From: Roseibium salinum
GTDB lineage: Bacteria; Pseudomonadota; Alphaproteobacteria; Rhizobiales; Stappiaceae
Direction: 5' to 3'
Length of the DNA: 64,000 nt
Assembly: GCF_026240905.1 (NCBI RefSeq)
Contig: NZ_JAPEVI010000003.1
Span: forward strand, 3,534,001 to 3,598,000
Shown: positions 19,413 to 28,312 of the stretch, one piece after another
Position numbering within the stretch: position 1 is the first letter of the stretch
How the letters are laid out: every line of letters starts with the position of its first letter
Translations under genes and position numbers: made by a program
The notes under the pieces: model-generated
The model's input: the letters and a program-made list of their open reading frames with translations, nothing else
What the model was told of the DNA's origin: nothing
Databases searched by the model: none

Positions 19413-19840
19413 GCTGTCATCCCCAGGGCTGTTGATGAATTGGGAGTCTTTCCGCCTGGCCCCTGCCTAGCATGAAGTTTGTCCCCGCTCCGCATCATTT
19501 GTTAACAAAACCTAAACGCGCGCAAACCGATCCCGAAATGGTTGTGCATTGGTGTGAATTCACAGGAGCGCTGTGACATATCGACAGATTGTCCACCAAC
19601 GCCAAATTTCTTAACGAAAGGTAAACAAGCGAACAAGTGATTGTAAAATCGTATCTATTCCTGTTATCGACTCCCTAGGGAAAGATTCTGCCACGCAACC
19701 GGCGGAGTTTTTCCCAGCGAGAAATTAGAGCGGACGGATTGTGGATAGAAAATGATCCCGGTAATCCACGCTCTAATAAAAAAAACAGATTCAAAATAAG
19801 AATCTTTTTTAGATTGGGAAGATGGGAAAGGCGCTACCTC
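19413..19840. other. Candidate chromosomal replication origin (oriC)
   Basis: This is a gene-free, AT-rich stretch between divergent ppsR and hemE; in several alphaproteobacteria oriC lies beside hemE. It holds two CtrA-like sites, TTAACAAAACCTAAAC (19502-19517) and TTAACGAAAGGTAAAC (19611-19626), each one base off TTAA-N7-TTAAC. It also has DnaA-box-like TGTGGATAG (19740-19748, 8 of 9) and TTGTCCACC (19589-19597, 7 of 9), a palindrome TGTGAATTCACA (19553-19564), and an A/T-rich tract near 19770-19815. parA/parB and parS sites follow within 10 kb. The origin call is an inference. Confidence 0.65.
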
Positions 19841-20869
19841 ATGAAGTCTCAAGACAGGGCCGTGATGCGGGTTCTCTCAGGAGAAAAGCTCTGGCCGCCT
19901 CCCGTCTGGATGATGCGCCAGGCCGGACGTTACCTGCCTGAATACCGGGAAGTCAGAGCCAAGGCGTCGAGTTTCCTCGAATTCTGCTATTCCCCCGATC
20001 TTGCAACCGAGGCCACACTCCAGCCGATCCGCCGGTACGGTTTTGATGCAAGCATCCTTTTCTCCGACATCTTCGTGGTTCCCGACGCCATCGGCTATCC
20101 GGTTCGTTTTGAAGAAGGGCGTGGTCCGGTCCTCGAACCGCTTTCCTCCAGCATTCTCGATCGGCTGGAACAGAACAGGGCCGAGGATCATCTCAAACCG
20201 GTCATAGAGACGGTTTCGCGGTTGCGGGCGGAGCTGCCCAGGGAAACGACGCTGCTGGGCTTCTGCGGCGCGCCCTGGACCGTTGCGTGCTACTCCGTGG
20301 CCGGACACACGACGCAGGACCAGGTGGCCGCCCGCGTTGGGGCCTATCGTGATCCGGATCTCATGCAGCGGTTCATCGATCAGCTCGTCACGGCTTCGAT
20401 CCGCTATCTGATCCGCCAGCTGGATGCAGGCGCGGACGCTGTCCAGATTTTCGACACCTGGGCCGGTGTCCTGGACGATGCAGGTTTCCAGCGCTGGAGC
20501 ATCGAGCCGACCCGGAAGATCGTGGCAGGCGTCAAGGCGGAACGGCCGGATGCCAAGATCATCGGTTTCCCGAAAGCATCTTCGGCCAGGATGAGCGCCT
20601 ATATCGAGGGCACGGGTATCGATGCGGCCGGGCTCGACTGGACGGCACCGGATCATCTTGCTCTCGAAATCCAGAAAAAGGTTCCGATCCAGGGCAATCT
20701 CGACCCGATGCGGCTGGTTGCCGGCGGCAAGGCGCTGGAGGAGGGTGTCGAGCATATCCTTCGCACATTCGACAAGGGACCCCTGATCTTCAATCTCGGC
20801 CACGGCGTTACTCCGGATGCGGATCCGGACAACGTGGCGCGCATGGTTGAACAGGTAAGGCGGGGCTAA
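19841..20869 (+). CDS. hemE: Uroporphyrinogen decarboxylase
   Basis: HemE decarboxylates uroporphyrinogen III to coproporphyrinogen III in haem synthesis. The 342-residue protein has the signature WMMRQAGRYLPEYR near residues 24-37, an Asp in SDIFVVPDA, GFCGAPWTVACYSV, and the C-terminal FNLGHGVTPDADPDNV. ATG 19841 is preferred because upstream codons are AT-rich origin sequence. hemJ follows four bases after its stop, a haem pair next to the origin. Confidence 0.97.
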   Translation: MKSQDRAVMRVLSGEKLWPPPVWMMRQAGRYLPEYREVRAKASSFLEFCYSPDLATEATLQPIRRYGFDASILFSDIFVVPDAIGYPVRFEEGRGPVLEPLSSSILDRLEQNRAEDHLKPVIETVSRLRAELPRETTLLGFCGAPWTVACYSVAGHTTQDQVAARVGAYRDPDLMQRFIDQLVTASIRYLIRQLDAGADAVQIFDTWAGVLDDAGFQRWSIEPTRKIVAGVKAERPDAKIIGFPKASSARMSAYIEGTGIDAAGLDWTAPDHLALEIQKKVPIQGNLDPMRLVAGGKALEEGVEHILRTFDKGPLIFNLGHGVTPDADPDNVARMVEQVRRG

Positions 20870-20873
20870 GCGA

Positions 20874-21302
20874 ATGGATCTGTTTCTCTGGATCAAGTCC
20901 TTCCACGTGATTTCGATCATCGCCTGGATGGCCGGCATGCTCTATCTGCCGCGGCTTTTCGTCTATCACGCGGAGGCGGAAGCGGGGTCCGTCCAGTCGG
21001 AAACCTTCAAGGTGATGGAACGAAGGCTGCTCAAGGCCATTATCAATCCAGCGATGATCGCCGCCTGGATCTTCGGCTTGTGGATGGCCTACGAACTGGA
21101 GGCCTGGCGGGACGGATGGTTCCACGCCAAGTTCACGCTGGTGTTCATCCTGTCGGGCGTTCATGGCTACTTTTCGCGGTGCGTGAAGACATTCGCCAAG
21201 GACGAGAACACCAGGCCGGCCCGGTTCTACCGGATCCTCAACGAGGTTCCGACGGTTCTGATGATCGTGATCGTGATTCTGGTGATCGGCAAGCCGTTCT
21301 AG
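20874..21302 (+). CDS. hemJ: Protoporphyrinogen oxidase HemJ (CopD-like membrane protein)
   Basis: HemJ oxidises protoporphyrinogen IX to protoporphyrin IX in bacteria lacking HemG/HemY. The 142-residue protein has about four membrane segments. It carries the conserved His in WIKSFHVISIIAWMAGMLYLPRLFVYH and the Lys/Arg-bearing HAKFTLVFILSGVHGYFSR. Being coupled to hemE supports the haem role over a copper function. Proof would need biochemistry, but the family match is clear. Confidence 0.93.
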   Translation: MDLFLWIKSFHVISIIAWMAGMLYLPRLFVYHAEAEAGSVQSETFKVMERRLLKAIINPAMIAAWIFGLWMAYELEAWRDGWFHAKFTLVFILSGVHGYFSRCVKTFAKDENTRPARFYRILNEVPTVLMIVIVILVIGKPF

Positions 21303-21606
21303 GTCGGTCCGCTTCCGTGCCGGCCTCGGTGGCCGCGGCGATGCGGCTGCCGGTTTTTCGGGTGTCGAACGGCCCGAAAACCCGCGATAAATCCGCAGAA
21401 ATCCGGGGCTTGCGCTTTACCGGAAAACAACGTATCTTCCGGCCACTTCCAAAACGGCGCTGTGGTTGTATCAAGTCACTCAGCAAACGCCGAACAATCT
21501 GGACACGTCCAAAAGTCTCTCAGATAGCTTCTGGCCTCCCATTGCGAGACGGCCCAGAGCGACCTTCCAAACCAATATCCATAACAAGATCAAAGACCCC
21601 AACTCG
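21303..21606 (+). promoter_or_regulatory. rho upstream region: candidate promoter and long leader
   Basis: This is a 304-bp stretch before rho. A sigma-70-like promoter may lie at 21410-21438 (TTGCGC, 17 bases, TATCTT), giving a leader of about 160 nt. The rho frame stays open through the leader from 21466 but codes for unusual sequence, so it is taken as untranslated. Rho often controls its own mRNA through its leader; that is known for E. coli and only inferred here. Confidence 0.4.
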
Positions 21607-22872
21607 ATGCGGGAAATGAAACTCAAAGACCTGAAACTAAGAACGCCGACCGAGCTGCTGCAGACCGCAGAGGAACTCGAAGTCGAAAACGCGAGCACCA
21701 TGCGCAAACAGGAGCTGATGTTCGCCATCCTGAAAAATCTTGCTGCTCAGGATGTGGACATTATCGGCGAAGGTGTCGTCGAAGTTCTGCAGGACGGCTT
21801 CGGCTTCCTGCGATCTCCGGATGCCAACTACCTGCCGGGCCCGGACGATATTTACGTCTCGCCCTCGCAGATCCGCCGCTTTTCATTGCGGACAGGGGAC
21901 ACGGTAGAAGGCCAGATACGCAGCCCGAAAGAAGGTGAGCGGTATTTCGCGCTTCTCAAGGTCAACACCATCAATTTCGAAGATCCGGACAAGGCGCGGC
22001 ACAAGGTTCACTTCGACAACCTCACGCCGCTTTATCCGGATGAACGTTTCCGGATGGAAATCGAAGATCCGACCATCAAGGATCTGTCCGCCCGGGTCAT
22101 CGACCTGGTGGCGCCACTCGGCAAAGGCCAGCGCGCACTGATCACCGCGCCGCCGCGGACCGGTAAGACGGTCTTCCTGCAGAACATCGCAAGATCCATC
22201 ACCGCCAATCATCCCGAGTGCTACCTGATCGTTCTTCTGATCGACGAGCGTCCGGAAGAAGTGACCGACATGCAGCGGACCGTGGACGGCGAAGTGGTGT
22301 CTTCCACATTCGACGAACCAGCGGCCCGCCACGTCCAGGTGGCCGAAATGGTGATCGAGAAAGCCAAGCGCCTGACCGAGCACGGCCGCGATGTCGTCAT
22401 CCTGCTGGACTCCATCACGCGCCTCGGCCGTGCGTACAACACCGTCGTGCCATCCTCGGGCAAGGTCCTGACCGGTGGTGTCGACGCCAACGCGCTGCAG
22501 CGTCCCAAGCGCTTCTTCGGTGCGGCCCGTAACATCGAAGAAGGGGGCTCGCTGACCATCATCGCAACGGCGCTGATCGATACCGGCAGCCGCATGGACG
22601 AAGTCATCTTCGAAGAGTTCAAGGGAACGGGTAACTCCGAAATCATCCTCGACCGGAAGATCTCCGACAAGCGCGTCTATCCGGCGATCGACATTCAGAG
22701 GTCCGGTACCCGCAAGGAAGAGCTGCTGGTGTCGCCCGAGCGTCTCAAGAAGACATTCGTGCTGCGCCGTATCCTCAACCCGATGGGGACCGTTGATGCG
22801 ATCGAGTTCCTGCTCGACAAGCTGAAGCAGACCAAGTCCAACGACGAATTCTTCGACAGCATGAACACTTGA
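21607..22872 (+). CDS. rho: Transcription termination factor Rho
   Basis: Rho is the hexameric RNA helicase that ends transcription. The 421-residue protein starts [20 protein letters not shown]. The N-terminal RNA-binding domain has [22 protein letters not shown]. Walker A is [15 protein letters not shown] near residues 177-191 and Walker B is [16 protein letters not shown]. The Q-loop region ([16 protein letters not shown]) and R-loop follow. ATG 21607 is the usual alphaproteobacterial start although no strong ribosome site precedes it. A hairpin terminator follows. Confidence 0.97.
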   Translation: MREMKLKDLKLRTPTELLQTAEELEVENASTMRKQELMFAILKNLAAQDVDIIGEGVVEVLQDGFGFLRSPDANYLPGPDDIYVSPSQIRRFSLRTGDTVEGQIRSPKEGERYFALLKVNTINFEDPDKARHKVHFDNLTPLYPDERFRMEIEDPTIKDLSARVIDLVAPLGKGQRALITAPPRTGKTVFLQNIARSITANHPECYLIVLLIDERPEEVTDMQRTVDGEVVSSTFDEPAARHVQVAEMVIEKAKRLTEHGRDVVILLDSITRLGRAYNTVVPSSGKVLTGGVDANALQRPKRFFGAARNIEEGGSLTIIATALIDTGSRMDEVIFEEFKGTGNSEIILDRKISDKRVYPAIDIQRSGTRKEELLVSPERLKKTFVLRRILNPMGTVDAIEFLLDKLKQTKSNDEFFDSMNT

Positions 22873-22898
22873 TCCCAGCGGGATCGGGACGTTATCAG

Positions 22899-22936
22899 AA
22901 GGCGCGGCCCGAAAGGGTTCGCGCCTTTAACGTTTT
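22899..22936 (+). terminator. rho transcription terminator
   Basis: AAGGCGCG (22899-22906) pairs with CGCGCCTT (22920-22927) around a short loop and is followed by TAACGTTTTG. It lies 27 bases after the rho stop, preceded by a second small hairpin, GATCCCAGCGGGATC. Confidence 0.7.
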
Positions 22937-22986
22937 GTTAAACCTTGTTTCAGGTGAATCCCTTCCTTTGATTCGGATCCGATTTC

Positions 22987-23559
22987 ATGAGCATGGACAT
23001 TCTTCTGGAAACCGAACGGCTGCTACTGAGGCCGTGGCGGAACGAGGATCTCGACCCCCTTGCCGAAATGTGTGCCGATCCGGAGGTCATGCGTTATTTT
23101 CCCGAGACTCTGTCCCGGGACCGATCAGCCTTTCTGATTTCCAGGTGCCGGGAAAAGGCCGACGCGGACGGTTTTTGTTTCAGTCCGGTTGAAGTGAAAG
23201 ACACCGGCGAATTTCTCGGTTTTGTCGGCTTGAGTGTTCCCACCTATGGCGGGCCTTTGCCCTTCGATCCTTGCGTCGAGATCGGTTGGCGGCTCAAACG
23301 ATCTGCCTGGGGCAAAAGCTATGCGAGCGAGGCTTCCCGGGCGTGGCTTCGATTCGGATATGAAACCTTGGATCTCGACGAAATCGTCGCCTTCACGCTC
23401 CCCGACAACACGCCCTCCCAAGCGGTGATGAAGCGTCTCTGCATGAGCAGGGATCTTAAGGGCGACTTTCTTCACCCGGCCCTTCCGGCAGACCACGCGA
23501 TGGCGCTTCATGTGCTCTATCGCCTGACGAAGGACGACTGGCGGTTGTCGGATCGGTGA
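22987..23559 (+). CDS. GNAT family N-acetyltransferase
   Basis: This 190-residue acetyltransferase of the RimJ/RimL-like group reads ILLETERLLLRPWRNEDLDPLAEMCADPEVMRYFP, with EIGWRLKRSAWGKSYASEASRAWL as the acetyl-CoA-binding segment and LPDNTPSQAVMKRLCM near the end. The substrate is unknown. It sits between rho and mnmE, where many relatives have no gene, so it may be an insertion into the conserved cluster. ATG 22993 is an equally possible start. Confidence 0.87.
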   Translation: MSMDILLETERLLLRPWRNEDLDPLAEMCADPEVMRYFPETLSRDRSAFLISRCREKADADGFCFSPVEVKDTGEFLGFVGLSVPTYGGPLPFDPCVEIGWRLKRSAWGKSYASEASRAWLRFGYETLDLDEIVAFTLPDNTPSQAVMKRLCMSRDLKGDFLHPALPADHAMALHVLYRLTKDDWRLSDR

Positions 23560-23587
23560 AGCGGGACGCCTCGGTTCGGATCGACTG

Positions 23588-23603
23588 CGATTCACGTGAA
23601 ACA
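23588..23603. other. parS-like site 1
   Basis: CGATTCACGTGAAACA matches the bacterial parS consensus TGTTTCACGTGAAACA at 14 of 16 positions, with the CACGTG core and right half intact. It is one of five such sites within 4.1 kb beside parAB. Confidence 0.8.
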
Positions 23604-23840
23604 CTGAGGTCGACCGGCGGAGCGGTCTCGGGCCAGGGGAACCGTCCGTTTGAATCGGATCCGTTCCGAAGCGCCGGAATTGTCACGCCGGGACAGAGCC
23701 TTGCGGTGCGGAAGTAAAGTCATTTCTCAACATCGGGGGAAGCGGTCTGGACCGGTTGCCGTCTGGCCTCTTCCGGTGCCAAAAGTACGCCGTCAGTCCG
23801 ACCCGCTCGAGCGTCCGACCGACAGCGCTTTCCAGGAAAA

Positions 23841-23856
23841 TGATTCACGTGAAACA
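23841..23856. other. parS-like site 2
   Basis: TGATTCACGTGAAACA matches the parS consensus at 15 of 16 positions. It lies 253 bp from site 1 in the same intergenic stretch. Confidence 0.88.
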
Positions 23857-24003
23857 GATCCGGCCGGCTTGAGCGTCTATCGATCTGCCCACGGAATATC
23901 ACCTCGCGTCTGACCCGTCTTCCCGTCCTCAATGGTTATTGATAAAGAGGCGAACCAGATCTGGCTCATGGGGGCGCTGCGCCGGCCCTTCGGAAGGAAA
24001 CAA

Positions 24004-25353
24004 ATGGCTGACACGATCTATGCACTTTCAAGCGGGGCCGTGCCTTCGGGTGTTGCGGTGATCCGGCTGTCGGGCAGCAGGACGAGAGAGATCGTGGAGG
24101 GTTTGTGCGGGCGGGTGCCGGAGCCGCGCAAGGCGCTGCTTGCCAGGCTGCGTCATCCCGAGACCAGGGATATCCTGGACGAAGCGCTGGTGCTCTTCTT
24201 CGAAGGACCGGCAAGCTTTACCGGAGAGGATGTGGCCGAATTCCAGTGTCATGGCGGACGGGCCGTGGTGAGCAGCCTGCTCGGGGTACTCGGATCCGTC
24301 GCGGGCTGCCGACCGGCGGATGCCGGCGAATTCACCCGCAGGGCCTTCGATCATGGGCGCATGGACCTGACGGAGGTCGAGGGCCTCGCCGACCTCATCG
24401 CCGCGGAAACCGAGAGCCAGCGCCGCCAGGCGATGCGCCAGATGGACGGTGCGCTCGGGCAGCTTTACGAGGACTGGCGCAAGCGGCTCATCCATATGCG
24501 GGCGATGATCGAAGCCGATTTCGATTTCGCTGATGAAGAGGACGTGCCCGGCAGCGTGGCGGATGAGGTCTGGGCGCAGGCGGCCAGGGTCTACGCGGAG
24601 ATCGCCGATCATCTGGAAAAGTCCAGAAGCGGCGAACGCCTGCGCAGCGGACTGCAGGTGGTGCTGATGGGGGCGCCCAACGCCGGCAAGTCGAGCCTCC
24701 TCAACGCGATCGCCGGGCGGGACGTTGCCATCGTCACCGAAGAAGCCGGAACGACGCGGGATGTGATCGAGGTTCATCTCGATCTCGGTGGCTATCCCGT
24801 CACGCTGGTCGATACGGCAGGGCTGCGACAGACGGACGGTATCGTCGAGCGGGAAGGGATCCGGCGGGCGGAGGCCATGGGCCGGCAGGCGGATCTGATC
24901 CTGTGGGCGGTCGAGCCGGGCGGCGTGGGCAAGGACGATCCATCTTCCGGTTTACCGGAGGACCTGCGCGACAACGTTCCGGTCTGGACGGTCCGCACAA
25001 AGGCAGATCTTGAGACTCTTCCGGAACAAGACTCTTCCGGAATGATCCAGCAAATCCCTTGTTCGATCAAAAGTCCGGAAGGAATGGCGGACCTCTTTTC
25101 CCGTTTAACCCGTTTTGCAGAGGAAACGATTTCGCTCAGCGAAGCCCCGCTGGCAACACGGGAGCGGCACCGGCATTATCTGAATGCGTGTCTCGCCGGA
25201 TTGAAGTCGGCGGTCGAAGCTGCCGATCTTCCCGCGGAGTTGCGGGCGGAAGATCTGAGACGGGCCGCCGATGCGCTTGGCCGGATTACCGGGCGGATTG
25301 ATGTGGAGGATCTTTTGGATGTCATCTTCCGGGATTTCTGTATCGGCAAGTGA
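24004..25353 (+). CDS. mnmE: tRNA modification GTPase MnmE
   Basis: MnmE works with MnmG to add the (carboxymethyl)aminomethyl group at U34 of certain tRNAs. The 449-residue protein starts MADTIYALSSGAVPSGVAVIRLSG (folate-binding domain), and ATG 24004 has GGAAGG upstream. The G domain has G1 MGAPNAGKSSLLN near residue 222, G2 TTRD, G3 DTAGLR, and TKAD. The C-terminus ends in the essential FCIGK motif. mnmG follows after 399 bp. Confidence 0.96.
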   Translation: MADTIYALSSGAVPSGVAVIRLSGSRTREIVEGLCGRVPEPRKALLARLRHPETRDILDEALVLFFEGPASFTGEDVAEFQCHGGRAVVSSLLGVLGSVAGCRPADAGEFTRRAFDHGRMDLTEVEGLADLIAAETESQRRQAMRQMDGALGQLYEDWRKRLIHMRAMIEADFDFADEEDVPGSVADEVWAQAARVYAEIADHLEKSRSGERLRSGLQVVLMGAPNAGKSSLLNAIAGRDVAIVTEEAGTTRDVIEVHLDLGGYPVTLVDTAGLRQTDGIVEREGIRRAEAMGRQADLILWAVEPGGVGKDDPSSGLPEDLRDNVPVWTVRTKADLETLPEQDSSGMIQQIPCSIKSPEGMADLFSRLTRFAEETISLSEAPLATRERHRHYLNACLAGLKSAVEAADLPAELRAEDLRRAADALGRITGRIDVEDLLDVIFRDFCIGK

Positions 25354-25355
25354 CC

Positions 25356-25371
25356 TGTTTCACGTGAATCA
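25356..25371. other. parS-like site 3
   Basis: TGTTTCACGTGAATCA matches the parS consensus at 15 of 16 positions. It begins three bases after the mnmE stop codon. Confidence 0.88.
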
Positions 25372-25407
25372 TTGAGCAGTTCAAAGGATCGATTCATAAC
25401 CGGAACA

Positions 25408-25423
25408 TGTTTCACGTGAATCC
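25408..25423. other. parS-like site 4
   Basis: TGTTTCACGTGAATCC matches the parS consensus at 14 of 16 positions, with an intact left half. It is 52 bp from site 3, so together they could form one ParB nucleation point. Confidence 0.8.
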
Positions 25424-25752
25424 GTTTTGAAGAAGCACCGGCGCCGAAACCATCCTTCTCCGTGGCGGATCAACGTCGGCTCGGACAGTCATGTTTGTCC
25501 CTGTTATTCGTTGGACATGACGTTCTTTTGGTGCGAACGCATCGATCCCGGCGAGCTCATGCGGGCGAGCGCTGCGCAAGGAATTCCGCTTTGACCTCAC
25601 GCGCGCCACCCCTTATAAGTTGCGCCAACCAAGTGCCGTGATATCGGCCTTGTGATAATCTGGCGCCAGGGCGCCGGAGGCCGATCCCGAAAATCGATCC
25701 GGATGGTGCCGGGTGCATGAGGCTTCGCCCTGTACCTGTGAGCGGTGAGAAT

Positions 25753-27636
25753 ATGAGCGAACACGAACTGACATTTGACGTTGTGGTGATTGGCGGTGGC
25801 CATGCCGGCTGTGAGGCGGCCGCGGCCTCCGCGCGTGCCGGCGGACGCACCGCGCTGGTGACGCACCGCTTCGATACGATCGGGGTGATGTCGTGCAATC
25901 CGGCCATCGGCGGACTGGGCAAGGGTCATCTGGTTCGCGAGATCGATGCCCTGGATGGTCTGATGGGCCGTGTCGCCGACCAGGCCGGTATCCAGTTCCG
26001 GATGCTCAACCGGCGCAAGGGACCGGCGGTTCGTGGCCCGCGCGCCCAGACCGACCGAAAGCTCTACCGGGAAGCGATGCAGAGGGAGATCGCGGCCGCG
26101 GAAAACCTGACCGTGGTGGAAGGCGAGGCGCACCGCATCCGGTTTGCCGAAGGCAGCGACCGGATGATTTCCGGTCTGGACCTGGCGGACGGCCGAACCA
26201 TTTCGTGCAAGGCCATCGTTCTGACCAGCGGCACGTTTCTGCGCGGTCTTATCCATATCGGCGACAGGCAGATCCCGGCGGGCCGGTCTGGCGAGGCGCC
26301 GGCAATGGGGCTGTCGGAGTCCCTGGAGGAAATCGGCTTTCAGCTTGGACGCCTGAAAACCGGGACGCCGGCGCGCCTCGACGGCCGGACGATCCACTGG
26401 GACCGGCTGGAAGTGCAGCCCGGTGACGAGGATCCGATCCCGTTCTCGACGCTCACGGACAGGATCGCCACGCCGCAGGTGCCGTGCCATATCACCCGCA
26501 CCACGCCGGAAACGCACAGGATCATCCGGGACAATCTCTCCCGGTCGGCCATGTATTCCGGCGAGATCAAGGGGCGCGGCCCGCGCTATTGTCCGTCCAT
26601 CGAGGACAAGATCGTCCGCTTTGGCGACCGGGACGGGCATCAGATTTTTCTGGAGCCGGAAGGCCTGGACGATCACACGGTCTATCCGAACGGCATCTCG
26701 ACCTCCTTGCCCGAGGACGCCCAAGTGGCTTTCCTGAGGACCATTCCGGGTCTGGAGGATGTTAAGGTCCTGCAGCCGGGCTATGCGATCGAATACGATC
26801 ATGTGGACCCGCGGGAGCTGCGGCCGACGCTGGAAGCCAAACGCTGCCCGGGTCTTTATCTGGCGGGCCAGATCAACGGCACGACCGGCTATGAAGAAGC
26901 TGGTGCGCAGGGGCTGGTTGCCGGTCTCAACGCTGCGCTGCGCGCCGCGGACAAGGCACCTTTCGTGGTGGACCGCTCGCAGGGCTATATCGGCGTGATG
27001 ATCGATGATCTGATCACGCGGGGCATCAGCGAGCCCTACCGGATGTTCACCTCGCGCGCCGAGTACCGTCTGTCGCTGCGGGCGGACAACGCGGATCAGC
27101 GTCTCACGCCGCTGGGGATCCTGGCCGGCTGCGTGTCGGAAACCCGGCACAAGGCGTTCGAAGCCAAGTTGCGGAAGATCTCCGAGGCGAGGGATCTGCT
27201 GACACGGCTGACGGTGACGCCGTCCGAGGCCCAGAAGAAGGGTCTGCCGGTCAACCAGGACGGCATCCGCAGGTCGGCCTTTGATCTGCTTTCCTATCCG
27301 AACGTCACCTATGAAGGCCTGACGGCGATCTGGCCGGAGCTTGGCGGCATCGATGCAGCGATTGCCGAGCAGGTGGCGACCGACGCGCTCTATGCGGTCT
27401 ATCTCGATCGGCAGATGGCGGATATCGAAGCGCTGAAGCGCGACGAAGCCCTGGCCATTCCGGACAGCTTCAGTTACGAGGCGATCATCGGGCTTTCCAA
27501 CGAAATCCGCCAGAAACTCACGGATATCCGGCCGGCGACGCTCGGCCAGGCCTCCCGTATGGATGGCATGACGCCAGCTGCTCTGACGCTGATCCTGTCC
27601 CATCTCAAGCGCAACAGCCAGCGTGGGGCGGCCTGA
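25753..27636 (+). CDS. mnmG: tRNA U34 carboxymethylaminomethyl-modifying enzyme MnmG
   Basis: MnmG (GidA) is the FAD- and folate-dependent partner of MnmE. The 627-residue protein has the FAD dinucleotide motif [17 protein letters not shown] near residues 11-27 and [23 protein letters not shown]. It also has [15 protein letters not shown] and the C-terminal helical region [30 protein letters not shown] 25753 is used; an in-frame ATG at 25717 would add 12 atypical residues. Its stop overlaps the rsmG start (TGATG). Confidence 0.97.
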   Translation: MSEHELTFDVVVIGGGHAGCEAAAASARAGGRTALVTHRFDTIGVMSCNPAIGGLGKGHLVREIDALDGLMGRVADQAGIQFRMLNRRKGPAVRGPRAQTDRKLYREAMQREIAAAENLTVVEGEAHRIRFAEGSDRMISGLDLADGRTISCKAIVLTSGTFLRGLIHIGDRQIPAGRSGEAPAMGLSESLEEIGFQLGRLKTGTPARLDGRTIHWDRLEVQPGDEDPIPFSTLTDRIATPQVPCHITRTTPETHRIIRDNLSRSAMYSGEIKGRGPRYCPSIEDKIVRFGDRDGHQIFLEPEGLDDHTVYPNGISTSLPEDAQVAFLRTIPGLEDVKVLQPGYAIEYDHVDPRELRPTLEAKRCPGLYLAGQINGTTGYEEAGAQGLVAGLNAALRAADKAPFVVDRSQGYIGVMIDDLITRGISEPYRMFTSRAEYRLSLRADNADQRLTPLGILAGCVSETRHKAFEAKLRKISEARDLLTRLTVTPSEAQKKGLPVNQDGIRRSAFDLLSYPNVTYEGLTAIWPELGGIDAAIAEQVATDALYAVYLDRQMADIEALKRDEALAIPDSFSYEAIIGLSNEIRQKLTDIRPATLGQASRMDGMTPAALTLILSHLKRNSQRGAA

Positions 27637-28292
27637 TGAGCGCCCCTGTTGTGTTGAACAGTTCTGGACAGGTTGTGCATAAGTATGGGGATGTTTCACG
27701 TGAAACTCTGGAGCGTCTGCAGGTCTTCGTAGACCTCGTCCTCAAGTGGCAGCCGGCACAAAACCTCATCTCTCCCTCGACGATACCGGATATCTGGACA
27801 CGTCACGTGGCCGACAGCCTTCAGACCCAGTGGAGTTATCCGGAGGCGAGGACGTGGGTCGATATCGGCAGCGGCGGGGGATTTCCCGGCGTGGTGACCG
27901 CCATTCTGTTGGCGGACGATCCCGACGGGCATGTCCATATGATTGAAAGCAACCAGCGCAAGGCGGCTTTCCTGCGCACCGCTCTCAGGGAAACCGGATC
28001 TCGGGGTACCGTCCATGCGGGCCGAATCGAATCGGTTGCGAAAGACTGGCCCCACGGCCCGGTCGATGCAGTATCCGCGCGCGCTCTGGCATCCCTGGAT
28101 CTTCTTTTCCGCCTTGCGGAGCCGTTTACCGCGCAAGGGGCAAAGGCTGTTTTCCACAAAGGACAGGATTTTCAGCGGGAAGTCGATGAAGTATCTGCCC
28201 GTTGGCACTTCGATCTGGTAGAAAAGATAAGTCTCGTCGATCCCGTGAGCCGGATGCTAATATTTTCAAACATTTCAGCCCGGCCCCATTAG
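27636..28292 (+). CDS. rsmG: 16S rRNA (guanine-527-N7)-methyltransferase RsmG
   Basis: RsmG (GidB) methylates G527 of 16S rRNA; in other species its loss gives low-level streptomycin resistance. The 218-residue protein has the SAM-binding WVDIGSGGGFPGVV near residues 70-83 and an N-terminus containing DVSRETLERLQVFVDLVLKWQ. The parS-like site at 27692-27707 encodes part of the DVSRETL segment, so one sequence serves both roles. It is coupled to mnmG. Confidence 0.95.
   Translation: MSAPVVLNSSGQVVHKYGDVSRETLERLQVFVDLVLKWQPAQNLISPSTIPDIWTRHVADSLQTQWSYPEARTWVDIGSGGGFPGVVTAILLADDPDGHVHMIESNQRKAAFLRTALRETGSRGTVHAGRIESVAKDWPHGPVDAVSARALASLDLLFRLAEPFTAQGAKAVFHKGQDFQREVDEVSARWHFDLVEKISLVDPVSRMLIFSNISARPH
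27692..27707. other. parS-like site 5, inside rsmG
   Basis: TGTTTCACGTGAAACT matches the parS consensus at 15 of 16 positions and lies in the coding sequence at about codons 19-24. A parS inside gidB is also known in Bacillus-type chromosomes. TGTGCATAA, one base from a DnaA box, lies 10 bp upstream (27674-27682). Confidence 0.88.
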
Positions 28293-28312
28293 CTCAGGAA
28301 GGTGTGGTGGCA

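Larger units (their letters stand above)
23560..24003. other. Gene-free stretch with two parS-like sites, upstream of mnmE
   Basis: These 444 bp between the GNAT gene and mnmE contain no convincing gene. The only recognisable features are two ParB-binding-site-like palindromes (23588-23603 and 23841-23856) and the mnmE ribosome site GGAAGG at 23992-23997. No terminator with a T-run was found. Confidence 0.6.
25354..25752. other. Gene-free stretch with two parS-like sites, upstream of mnmG
   Basis: These 399 bp between mnmE and mnmG carry two parS-like palindromes at 25356-25371 and 25408-25423, only 52 bp apart. The rest shows no convincing gene on either strand. A promoter for mnmG is expected here but none was clear. 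Confidence 0.55.

Noticed and set aside
25597..27699. Long minus-strand open frame (about 700 codons) opposite mnmG
   Set aside because: Antisense shadow of mnmG with biased composition and no domain; the plus-strand gene is certain.
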